A DNA stretch of 64,000 nucleotides. It comes from DATJHM01 sp963777355 (GTDB lineage: Bacteria; Chloroflexota; Ktedonobacteria; Ktedonobacterales; Ktedonobacteraceae). The stretch covers positions 1-64,000 of the forward strand of contig CAVZQK010000002.1 in the NCBI GenBank assembly GCA_963777355.1, written 5' to 3'. Positions 27,185 through 34,862 of this stretch are shown here, piece by piece (the stretch's first letter is position 1; each line of letters opens with the position of its first letter). The notes under the pieces were generated by a model. It saw nothing but the letters and a program-made list of their open reading frames with translations, was not told the origin of the DNA and made no database searches. Position numbers and translations under genes: made by a program.

Positions 27185-27829
27185 ATGCAAGTTCGTGAAA
27201 AAGCAGTTGCAAAGAATTCCATACAAATTCCAGCTTCCGAAATCGCTGATGGTGTGCTTGTTAAACAGGCTCTTGATGGAGATCAGCAGGCATTTGAAAT
27301 GCTAGTGCGTCGTTATCAGGTCCCGCTCTTTAACTTTATTTGCCATTGCCTGGGCGATTATGATCTTGCCTGCGATGTATTGCAGCATGTGTTCCTACAG
27401 CTTCATCTCTCTATGCCTAATTTACGCACGGGCGAGCCTTTAAAAGCGTGGTTATTTCAGGTCGCGCGGAATCGTTGTCTTGACGAACTGCGCCGTAAAC
27501 GTTCGATCCACTTCTCTGAACTTGAGGCGTCCAATGACGAGGATGATCTCTCACCTCTCGCTATTATCCCTGATAATCGGCCTCAACCTGACGAACTGGC
27601 TGAACATCATGATCTACAGGCTGCCTTACGTCATGCTATTGATGCCTTGCCGCCGAAATTCCGTTCGGTTGTGCTGTTGCGCTATGCAGGTCAATTAAGC
27701 TTTTCTGAGATTGGAAAAACGCTGAATATGCCTGAGGCGACGGCCAAGACCTACTTCCAGCGCTCACGACCATTGTTGCGTGCTGCTCTTGCTCAAGACT
27801 GGGAAACGTACAAATCTGCTATCTCATAA
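27185..27829 (+). CDS. RNA polymerase sigma-70 family (ECF-type) factor
   Basis: A 214-residue sigma factor with region 2 (LVKQALDGDQQAFEMLVRRY, then CDVLQHVFLQLH and KAWLFQVARNRCLDELRRKR) and region 4 (IDALPPKFRSVVLLRYAGQL, then FSEIGKTLNMPEATAKTYFQ). A variable acidic linker of ~40 residues separates them, and region 3 is absent, as in ECF factors. It redirects RNA polymerase to its own promoter set. The 65-residue gene 118 bp downstream may be co-transcribed and could be a small regulator. GCGAGGAAATAAA precedes the ATG. Confidence 0.9.
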   Translation: MQVREKAVAKNSIQIPASEIADGVLVKQALDGDQQAFEMLVRRYQVPLFNFICHCLGDYDLACDVLQHVFLQLHLSMPNLRTGEPLKAWLFQVARNRCLDELRRKRSIHFSELEASNDEDDLSPLAIIPDNRPQPDELAEHHDLQAALRHAIDALPPKFRSVVLLRYAGQLSFSEIGKTLNMPEATAKTYFQRSRPLLRAALAQDWETYKSAIS

Positions 27830-27947
27830 ATCTTATCTTTTCGTTGAAGATTGCCTGAGAAAGCTTGGAAATCTGAAACTTTTTTCTTATGTTCTCCGTG
27901 TTATTCTTGTAGACAACAGTATGGACAAGAATAAGAGGGAGTTCGTT

Positions 27948-28145
27948 ATGAATACTGCGCTTTTCGATCTGTATAGCAATACTACTATTGAGACTGCTAC
28001 TGATGAAGAAATAGATATCCTGTTTTCTCAGCTTGAGTGTATTGAACCACCAGCTTATATGGTTGATAGCATTATGAATGCCGTTGCTCGCCTGCCTCAT
28101 TATAGTGATGTCGTGGATGCCGCTGAAGTTGCGATTGCAATCTAG
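27948..28145 (+). CDS. Small acidic protein downstream of sigma factor
   Basis: A 65-residue protein starting at ATG 27948, with GAGGGAG 6 bases upstream; an earlier in-frame ATG at 27921 is possible. Composition is acidic, with a helical core (TDEEIDILFSQLECIEPPAY then MVDSIMNAVARL). The 'L-x-x-IEPP-x-Y-x-V-x-x-I' pattern resembles short N-terminal segments of anti-sigma or zinc-less regulators in related bacteria, but I cannot name a family. A strong terminator follows at 28242. Position after a sigma factor suggests it modulates that factor; this is inference. Confidence 0.55.
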   Translation: MNTALFDLYSNTTIETATDEEIDILFSQLECIEPPAYMVDSIMNAVARLPHYSDVVDAAEVAIAI

Positions 28146-28241
28146 GAATAGCAAGCAGGAAAGCGTACTAAAGCGCTTTTATTTGTCTGGATAAAGATAA
28201 TAATCCTCATAGCACTATAACTCCTCAGAAATAATTCATCC

Positions 28242-28269
28242 AATGAGCCTCCAGAACCGGAGGCTCATT
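28242..28269 (+). terminator. Terminator after the sigma factor operon
   Basis: A perfect 11-bp stem (28242-28252 with 28259-28269), 6-base loop, followed by TTTGC. Confidence 0.8.
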
Positions 28270-28335
28270 TTGCTTGGGGAAAATTGCGAAGTGCTATTTA
28301 CACAACGAAATTGAGAGAAAGCAATCATAAATAAC

Positions 28336-28369
28336 GGAAAAGACTGACATACATATGTCAGCCTTTTCC
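28336..28369 (+). terminator. Hairpin just upstream of the ABC exporter operon
   Basis: Stem GGAAAAG/CTTTTCC (28336-28342, 28363-28369) continues after one A-C mismatch into CTGACAT/ATGTCAG (28344-28350, 28355-28361). It lies about 60-90 bases before the exporter start, so it could be an operator or attenuator instead of a terminator. Confidence 0.5.
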
Positions 28370-28431
28370 AGTTACACTTCTTTTATGTGGAAAGTGTACA
28401 GGGGGGGCGAGAGTTAAGAAAGGAATGGCTT

Positions 28432-30357
28432 GTGGCATCTGCAAAAGTAGCGCGTTCATTGGACTCGTATATTGGGCCTCTTATTGTTTCCTTGAAAGCC
28501 AATCTTCGTATTTTGAGACGCATGGTGGCGCTGTTACGGCCCCACTGGCTCTGGTCGCTTGGAACTATTGTTTGTGTCGCTCTTTCTACCGGGCTGGCTG
28601 TTGTGGTTCCTCTTATCCTGGCCTGGGCCATCGATGTAGGAACCAAAAATGGCCGCTTTAGTGATCTCTTACTGGCCGCGGGAGGCATCCTCATTCTCAG
28701 TTGTCTGCGTGGTCTCTTTGCCTACGGACAGGGATATCTCTCGCAAGCGGTATCAAATCTGGTCGCTTATGATCTCCGAAATATGATGTATGAGCATCTG
28801 CAACGTCTGAGCTTCTCTTTTCATGATGAGTCTGAGACGGGTCAGTTGATGTCTCGTATGACGGTGGATATCGAGGCGGTCCGTAACTTTTTTCCCCTTG
28901 CCCTCTTGCGCGCTCTTATCGCGGTGGCGACCTTTAGCGCTGTTGCTGCCTACTTATGGACGCTCGATGCGTTGTTGGCCCTGGTGACCTTAGTTAGCGT
29001 ACCCTTGTTGCTTCTGCTCTCCATACAGGTGGCACGACAGTTGCGCCCATTGTGGTTTAACGTCCAGAATGAGAATGGTGCACTCAGTACTGTCATGCAG
29101 GAGAGCCTGAGCGGTGTGCGTGTCGTCAAATCGTTCGCGCGTGAAGATTTTGAGATGGCGAAATTTGATACACAAAATCGTAAGCTGCGTGAATTAAATC
29201 TGAGCGCAATGCGCCTTTCGGCACGAAATCAGCCATTGATGGTTTTAGTGCTGAATATGGTTACTGTCGTGGTGGTGTGGATCGGTGGTGTTGCTGTCGT
29301 TGGCAAACATTTGAGCATCGGAACTCTTGGGGCGGTGACTCAATCTGTGCTGCTTTTAGGAAATCCGGTGCGTACCTTTGGTTTTATGGTTACCTGGTTT
29401 ATGCGCGGCTTGTCCGGCGGCGAACGCATTTTTAGTATCCTCGATACTGAGTCTACTATTCAGGATGCTCCAGATGCCCGTACGTTGCAAACTGTTCAGG
29501 GCCATGTCAGCTTTGAGCATGTTTCGTTTGCCTATGGTACAGGTCCCGAAATATTACATGATATTGTTATTGATGCCCAGCCCGGTCAGACGATTGCTCT
29601 TCTGGGTGCTACTGGCAGTGGGAAAAGTACGATTCTCCACCTGCTACCGCGTTTCTATGATGTGACAGCTGGACGCATTACTATTGATGGATATGATATC
29701 CGCGAGGTGACGCAGAGGTCTCTCCGGCGCAATGTTGCTCTTGTTTTGCAGGATGTCTTTCTTTTCAATGCGACTGTTCGTGAAAATATTGCTTTTGGTG
29801 CCAGTGATGCCACTGATGAAGAAATTATAACGGCAGCAAAGATTGCTCGCTTGCACGATTTTATTATGACTCTCCCAAATGGCTATGATACCTGGGTCGG
29901 TGAGCGCGGCGTGACGCTCTCAGGTGGACAGAAACAGCGCCTGGCGATTGCTCGTACGCTCTTGCTTGATCCGCGGATCTTTATTCTCGATGATGCAACT
30001 TCGAGTGTAGATATGGAGACTGAGTACTTGATTCAACAGGCTCTGGAATCGGTTATGCGTGGCCGTACCTCTTTCGTGGTTGCTTCTCGTTTGCGCACCA
30101 TTAAAAATGCCGATCAGATTCTGGTTCTGGACAATGGTCGTATCGTGGAGCGAGGCAATCACCAGAGTTTGTTGGCTTTGAATGGTGCCTACAAGCGGCT
30201 CTATAATATTCAGCTTCGTGAGCAGGAGGAGATGGAGGAGCGGGCTCTGCGGACGCTTGTTACGCCTGAATCATTGCCAGCTCTGAAAGAGAAAAGTGAG
30301 CCTGCGCCGAATGACCATGCTCCGTTTCTTGCTTCTCCCAGAGAGGTGGCGCGATGA
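28432..30357 (+). CDS. Heterodimeric ABC exporter subunit with degenerate ATP site
   Basis: A type IV (MsbA-like) half-transporter: six TM helices (~residues 35-310 of the longer 28387 reading) then a nucleotide-binding domain. Walker A is GATGSGKST, Q-loop LQDVFLF, signature LSGGQKQRLA. Walker B is FILDDATSS, where the catalytic Glu is Asp, and the H-loop reads VVASRLRTI, with Ser where His is expected. These changes mark the degenerate ATP site of a heterodimeric exporter such as TM287/288. GTG 28432 is chosen because AAGAAAGGA lies 7 bases upstream; GTG 28387 is the alternative. It overlaps the partner gene by 4 bp. The substrate (drug, lipid or peptide) is unknown. Confidence 0.88.
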   Translation: MASAKVARSLDSYIGPLIVSLKANLRILRRMVALLRPHWLWSLGTIVCVALSTGLAVVVPLILAWAIDVGTKNGRFSDLLLAAGGILILSCLRGLFAYGQGYLSQAVSNLVAYDLRNMMYEHLQRLSFSFHDESETGQLMSRMTVDIEAVRNFFPLALLRALIAVATFSAVAAYLWTLDALLALVTLVSVPLLLLLSIQVARQLRPLWFNVQNENGALSTVMQESLSGVRVVKSFAREDFEMAKFDTQNRKLRELNLSAMRLSARNQPLMVLVLNMVTVVVVWIGGVAVVGKHLSIGTLGAVTQSVLLLGNPVRTFGFMVTWFMRGLSGGERIFSILDTESTIQDAPDARTLQTVQGHVSFEHVSFAYGTGPEILHDIVIDAQPGQTIALLGATGSGKSTILHLLPRFYDVTAGRITIDGYDIREVTQRSLRRNVALVLQDVFLFNATVRENIAFGASDATDEEIITAAKIARLHDFIMTLPNGYDTWVGERGVTLSGGQKQRLAIARTLLLDPRIFILDDATSSVDMETEYLIQQALESVMRGRTSFVVASRLRTIKNADQILVLDNGRIVERGNHQSLLALNGAYKRLYNIQLREQEEMEERALRTLVTPESLPALKEKSEPAPNDHAPFLASPREVAR

Positions 30358-32204
30358 AGGCAAAAGAGCGTATGAGCCAGTATGTGGAGATGCGTCGCCA
30401 ACACTACTGGCGTGAGAATAGTCTGGCTACCTCGGATGAGAACGAGGGCGATAAGTTTGAGTTGAGCCAGGTTAGACGCTTTGCTCCCTATGTCGGAAAG
30501 TATCGCTGGTATGCCCTTGCCAGCCTGGGGTTGATGCTGGTGTATAACCTGCTCAACCTCTCAAATCCTTTTCTGATAGGGGTAGCTATTGACGATTATA
30601 TTCGTAAGGGTGATCTGACCGGTCTGACGTGGATCAGTATTGCTCTTCTGGTTATTAATATTGCGATGTGGCAGGCGCAGTACTGGCAGATCTGGTCGAT
30701 GTCCTGGGTGGGACAACAGACGTTGTATCATCTAAGCTCGGATATGTTTGAGCATCTGCAAAGACTCTCTCTGAGCTTTTACGATCATACACAACTGGGT
30801 CGCGTTATGTCGCGTCTTCAGAGCGATATAGACGTTTTAGAGTCGATGCTGAGTTCGGGCCTGCTTTCCATTCTTAGCTCGCTGGTTGCGCTGGTCGGTA
30901 TTGTTGTGATTATGCTGGCAATGAATGCTGGACTGGCGCTGCTCTCTTTTACGGTTCTGCCGGTGATGTTTGCGATTGCCTGGTACTGGCAGCGTTTCGC
31001 ACAGCGTTCTTTCCGTCGCACGCGTGCCGCCATTTCGATGGTGAATGCAACCCTGCAAGAGAATATCTCTGGCATACGGGTCATCCAGAGTATGGTGCAG
31101 GAGGGCCGAAACCGTGGAGAATTTGAAGAGCTTAATGCTTACAACCGTGATACTAATCTGGAGTCGAGCCGGATTGCGGCTTTGATTCTGCCTCTTGTTG
31201 AGGTGGTAGCTGCGGTGGCAATTGCGCTGACGATCCTCTATGGTGGCTATCTGGTCTCGCAGCATCAGCTTCAGATTGGCGTGTTGATTGCTTTTACGCT
31301 CTATATTAACCGTTTCTTCGATCCCATCCGCGATCTCAGCCAGCAATATACGCAGTTGCAGCGCTCTGGCGTCGCGGCTGAACGTATCTTCCAGATTCTG
31401 GATGTGCCGGTGGATATTCAGGATCGCGAGCATGCGGAATTGTTGCCCCAGATTCGCGGCGAGGTGGATTTCCGCGATGTTGTGTTTGGATATAGTAAAG
31501 AGAATCCTGTTCTACATGGTCTGAATTTGCACGTGGAGCCTGGGCAGACGGTGGCGATTGTGGGGCCAACGGGGGCCGGGAAAAGTACGATTATCAGTCT
31601 GCTGACGCGCTTTTATGAGGTGCTGGACGGTTCGGTGCTTATCGATGGTCATGACATTCGCGACGTCACTCAGGCCTCTCTGCGTCAGCAGATTGGCGTG
31701 GTGCCGCAAGATCCTTTTCTGTTTACCGGGACGGTGAGGGAGAATATCCGCTATGGCCGCCTGGAGGCGAGCGATGAGGAGGTCGTTGAGGCTGCTCGCG
31801 TGGTCGGTGCTCACGAATTGATTCTGCGTCTCCCTGAGGGATACGATACCCCTATTCGTGAACGTGGACGCAATTTAAGCGTCGGCCAGCGCCAGTTGAT
31901 CTCTTTTGCCCGTGCGCTCCTCTCCGATCCGCGTATTCTCATTCTGGATGAGGCGACGGCGAATATCGATACTTTTACCGAACTCTTAGTGCAGGAAGGC
32001 TTGAATCGTCTGTTGCATGGCCGCACTGCTTTTGTGATTGCGCACCGCCTCTCGACGATTAAAAATGCCGATTGTATTATTGTCCTTCAGTCTGGCCGCA
32101 TCATTGAGCAGGGGAGACACGACGAGCTGCTCAAACAGAAGGGCCAGTATGCCAAGCTGTACGCTATGGGTTTCCGCTCTCAATCTCAGATGGTATCATC
32201 CTGA
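30354..32204 (+). CDS. Heterodimeric ABC exporter subunit with consensus catalytic Glu
   Basis: The 616-residue partner of the preceding gene, started by the ATGA overlap. It has six TM helices (~45-330) and an NBD with Walker A GPTGAGKST, Q-loop PQDPFLF, Walker B ILDEATANID with the catalytic Glu, and H-loop VIAHRLSTI. The signature is altered to LSVGQRQ. In the assembled pair this altered signature faces the degenerate Walker B of the first subunit, leaving one consensus site formed by this subunit's Walker motifs and the first subunit's LSGGQ. An inverted repeat follows at 32303. Confidence 0.9.
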   Translation: MKAKERMSQYVEMRRQHYWRENSLATSDENEGDKFELSQVRRFAPYVGKYRWYALASLGLMLVYNLLNLSNPFLIGVAIDDYIRKGDLTGLTWISIALLVINIAMWQAQYWQIWSMSWVGQQTLYHLSSDMFEHLQRLSLSFYDHTQLGRVMSRLQSDIDVLESMLSSGLLSILSSLVALVGIVVIMLAMNAGLALLSFTVLPVMFAIAWYWQRFAQRSFRRTRAAISMVNATLQENISGIRVIQSMVQEGRNRGEFEELNAYNRDTNLESSRIAALILPLVEVVAAVAIALTILYGGYLVSQHQLQIGVLIAFTLYINRFFDPIRDLSQQYTQLQRSGVAAERIFQILDVPVDIQDREHAELLPQIRGEVDFRDVVFGYSKENPVLHGLNLHVEPGQTVAIVGPTGAGKSTIISLLTRFYEVLDGSVLIDGHDIRDVTQASLRQQIGVVPQDPFLFTGTVRENIRYGRLEASDEEVVEAARVVGAHELILRLPEGYDTPIRERGRNLSVGQRQLISFARALLSDPRILILDEATANIDTFTELLVQEGLNRLLHGRTAFVIAHRLSTIKNADCIIVLQSGRIIEQGRHDELLKQKGQYAKLYAMGFRSQSQMVSS

Positions 32205-32302
32205 ATTCGAGAGCGGAGTTTCTCTTTATTGGGGTCCACTGGATAAACAATCGCTTGTATTCCAAGAATTTCACAGGCCTCTCGTTTGTCCTGGAAAGAA
32301 GT

Positions 32303-32355
32303 AGTGGAGATCCGCTCACGATAATCTCATCATTGGGGATTGAGCGGAAACCACT
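32303..32355. promoter_or_regulatory. Interrupted inverted repeat between exporter and sigma factor
   Basis: AGTGG-4-CCGCTCA (32303-32318) pairs with TGAGCGG-3-CCACT (32341-32355) across a 22-base centre. It may be a terminator for the exporter operon or a regulator binding site for the downstream sigma gene. Confidence 0.45.
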
Positions 32356-32507
32356 ATCAGATGTCAATCAATGTCGATTGAGGTGTCTCAAAATCGTTTG
32401 TTTGTTGAGAGCATCGCCGAAGGACAAACGGGCCTCCCATGCGAAGACGGGAGAGTGAAAAGAATTTGAGCCGACGCGCGCATGAAATGAGAGGAACAGA
32501 GAGCTTG

Positions 32508-33542
32508 ATGAACATTCTACCCCAAACCGCTCTGGTGCTGGCCGCTCAAGCTGGCGATCAGACGGCGTTCGAGACCCTTGTGGGAGCATATCGACGGGAA
32601 CTGCTCGTTCATTGTTATCGGATGCTCGGCTCGCTCTCCGACGCCGAAGATCTGGTGCAAGAAACGCTCCTGCATGCCTGGGAGAAGCGTGCGACCCTTA
32701 CCAGCCCGCAATCCTACCGGGCCTGGCTGTACCGCATCGCCACCAACCTCTGCCTCAATTGGCTCAGGAGCATTTCGCGCCGCTCCCTGCCATCAGAAAT
32801 CTATCCGCCGAGCGATCCCAGTAGTCCTGCGCCGCTACGGCTGCTGGAGCCGATCTGGTTGGAACCGTTTCCTGATGATCTGCTTGTCGATCCGCAGGGT
32901 GATCCCGAAGATCAGACGTTGCGGCAAGAGCAGATCAGCCTGGCTTTTCTGGTCGCGTTACAGCACTTAACACCTGCCCAGCGGGCCGTTCTGCTCTTGC
33001 GCGAGGTGCTGGAGTGGCCGGCAGTTGAAGTGGCCGAGTGGCTTAACCTCTCCGTTCCCGCCGTGAACTCCGCTTTGCAGCGAGCCCGACATGCGTTACA
33101 TCAGCGCTCTAAAGAAAACGGAAGCGAGACTCCGGTTGCGCAGCCTCGCCTCCAATTACAAAACCTGCTTGATCGCTATATGACCCTGTGGCAGCAGGCG
33201 GATGTTCCTGGCCTGGTGGCACTACTGCGCGAGGATGCGTGGTTAACCATGCCGCCGATTCCCGCCTGGTTCCAGGGACGAACGGATATTGCTACTCTGC
33301 TCAAACTTCGGGTCTTCACTCCCGACAAACAATGGCAACTGCTGCCAACGCGCGCCAATGGCTGCCCGGCTTTCGGGCACTATCAGCGGGAAGTTGGGAA
33401 AGACGGCTATCAGCTGTCTTCCCTGTGGGTCCTGGGGGTGGAAGGCGAACAGATCGGCAGCATCGTTGTGTTCCTGGATATGGCCAGTTTCACAGCTTTT
33501 GGCCTCCCGTCCACTATTGAAGGGGAAGCGGGAGGCCAATAA
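32508..33542 (+). CDS. ECF sigma factor with SnoaL-like C-terminal domain
   Basis: A 344-residue factor from ATG 32508; a longer frame from 32439 is open, but its extra residues are basic and unlike the family. Regions 2 and 4 are clear (YRMLGSLSDAEDLVQETLLH; WLYRIATNLCLNWL; LTPAQRAVLLLREVLEWPAV). From ~residue 205 there is an NTF2/SnoaL-like domain (YMTLWQQADVPGLVALLRED then AWLTMPPIPAWFQGRTDI) that is found in ECF factors lacking a classical anti-sigma gene, where it controls activity. The SDR gene that follows in the opposite orientation is a common type of neighbour for such factors. Confidence 0.9.
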   Translation: MNILPQTALVLAAQAGDQTAFETLVGAYRRELLVHCYRMLGSLSDAEDLVQETLLHAWEKRATLTSPQSYRAWLYRIATNLCLNWLRSISRRSLPSEIYPPSDPSSPAPLRLLEPIWLEPFPDDLLVDPQGDPEDQTLRQEQISLAFLVALQHLTPAQRAVLLLREVLEWPAVEVAEWLNLSVPAVNSALQRARHALHQRSKENGSETPVAQPRLQLQNLLDRYMTLWQQADVPGLVALLREDAWLTMPPIPAWFQGRTDIATLLKLRVFTPDKQWQLLPTRANGCPAFGHYQREVGKDGYQLSSLWVLGVEGEQIGSIVVFLDMASFTAFGLPSTIEGEAGGQ

Positions 33543-33585
33543 GCATGAAGATTGGTGTTATGGAGGTTTTTACAGGCTCAATAGA

Positions 33586-34401
33586 TCAATCGATGATTCT
33601 TCCGCTTGAAGCGTTCACCAGAGCTCCGGTCATCGTTCGCGCTCCATCCGAGGCGAGAAAAGCGGCCACCCGTGCCGTGTCAGCAGCAGTCGAGAGACGC
33701 TTCAGAAGGGTTGCCTGTTCAAACTGCGCGATCACTTGCGCGGGCGTGACACCCATGGTGTTGACGACACGCTCAATTCCTTGCTGGATGGTTCTGGTCT
33801 CTATCATGGCCCCGGAACGAATGCCAACCACTCGGACTCCCGCAGGCCCCAGATCCGTTGCCAGACATCTCACGAGTGCTTCCAGGGCACCAAAGGCGGC
33901 ACTAATGGCAGTAACATTGGGCGTTTTTGTCATCTGAAGGCCGGCTGTGACAAACAGGATGACTCCTGAGTGCTGCCGGACCATATGTCGCGCGGCGGCA
34001 CGGGCCGTGATGAATTGCGACGGGACCAGAGTGGAGAGCGGCAATAGGAACTGCTCAAGGGGGAGTTCCAACGTGTTGGACCCGTTGCCATAGTCCTTTG
34101 GCTGCGGACCTACCGCATTCAAGAGGATATCAATGCTTCCCTCCTGTGCCACGCGATCGAGATAGGTGTTCACTGCCTGCTCATCAAGCGCGTCCACCTC
34201 TGCGGCAGAGGCAACGCCACCATCCTGGTGAATCGAGGCCGCCACCTGCGAAATCGCAGCAAGCCGCCGGCCCGAAAGAAAGACTGTGGCCCCTTGAGCC
34301 GCGAACTCTTTGGCTGCTGCCATCCCAACGGCACCACCTGCGCCAAAAATGACAGCGCGCTTGTTCTGTAACAAAGGTAGAGGTGTTGATACGGTATTCA
34401 T
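33586..34401 (-). CDS. SDR family oxidoreductase
   Basis: A 271-residue classical short-chain dehydrogenase: cofactor loop AVIFGAGGAVGMAAAKEFAA (the usual TGxxxGIG is AGGAVGM), LLNAVGPQPKDYG in place of NNAG, and a weak catalytic block. The usual YxxxK motif is not evident: around residue 175 the sequence is TAISAAFGALEALVRCLATD, with Phe where Tyr is expected and no following Lys. The active site may therefore be degenerate. GGAATAGAAGGAACGA precedes the ATG. It is convergent with the sigma factor gene and may belong to its regulon. Substrate unknown. Confidence 0.8.
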   Translation of the reverse strand: MNTVSTPLPLLQNKRAVIFGAGGAVGMAAAKEFAAQGATVFLSGRRLAAISQVAASIHQDGGVASAAEVDALDEQAVNTYLDRVAQEGSIDILLNAVGPQPKDYGNGSNTLELPLEQFLLPLSTLVPSQFITARAAARHMVRQHSGVILFVTAGLQMTKTPNVTAISAAFGALEALVRCLATDLGPAGVRVVGIRSGAMIETRTIQQGIERVVNTMGVTPAQVIAQFEQATLLKRLSTAADTARVAAFLASDGARTMTGALVNASSGRIID

Positions 34402-34420
34402 TCGTTCCTTCTATTCCTTT

Positions 34421-34621
34421 CTATGCATGTTGCTGGGTACAGGAGAAATGCTCTCCGACCTCACAACCAGACGACGGGTCGAGATGTTCCCATAAACCAT
34501 ACGTGTGCTCACACGCGAAAAGGGAGGCATTTCGTGCTCCTGATGAACAGGAGCAGTCCACTTGAGCATTGGGCCTCGATCCCTTTTCACATATAGGACA
34601 CCAATGTGGCCCGAAACTCAT
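34421..34621 (-). CDS. Possible Cys-rich small protein (zinc-ribbon-like)
   Basis: A 66-residue open frame upstream of and co-directional with the SDR gene, ending 20 bases before it. It has seven Cys and five His, including HWCPICEKG and VDCSCSSG followed by FACEHTYGLW, arranged like a treble-clef or zinc ribbon. No good ribosome site precedes the ATG, and no homologue is recognised, so it may be a chance frame. Apart from this frame, the 34402-34862 gap holds the kinase promoter and nothing else visible. Confidence 0.3.
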   Translation of the reverse strand: MSFGPHWCPICEKGSRPNAQVDCSCSSGARNASLFACEHTYGLWEHLDPSSGCEVGEHFSCTQQHA

Positions 34622-34862
34622 CGCAGATTATGGAACTCCAAAATTTACATGTAGCGCAGAGCGGCTTGCCCATCTCCTCTTCGCCAACTATGCACGCGCA
34701 GGATATCCCCCGCCCAAAAGTTTACGATGATACATTTCCAGGCATAGATACGTTTTTAGTTATAGACGTATGTCTGCTTCCATAGTATGATGAGCATTCA
34801 TCAGAGGAGCATTTCTGCACCCAGGAATTGGGCAAATCTTTAGAGAGTAAGTAAGGCTTTAC

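Noticed and set aside
30837..31433. Long minus-strand frames inside the ABC exporter genes
   Set aside because: Composition is that of antisense shadows of conserved transporter sequence; no family motif or ribosome site.
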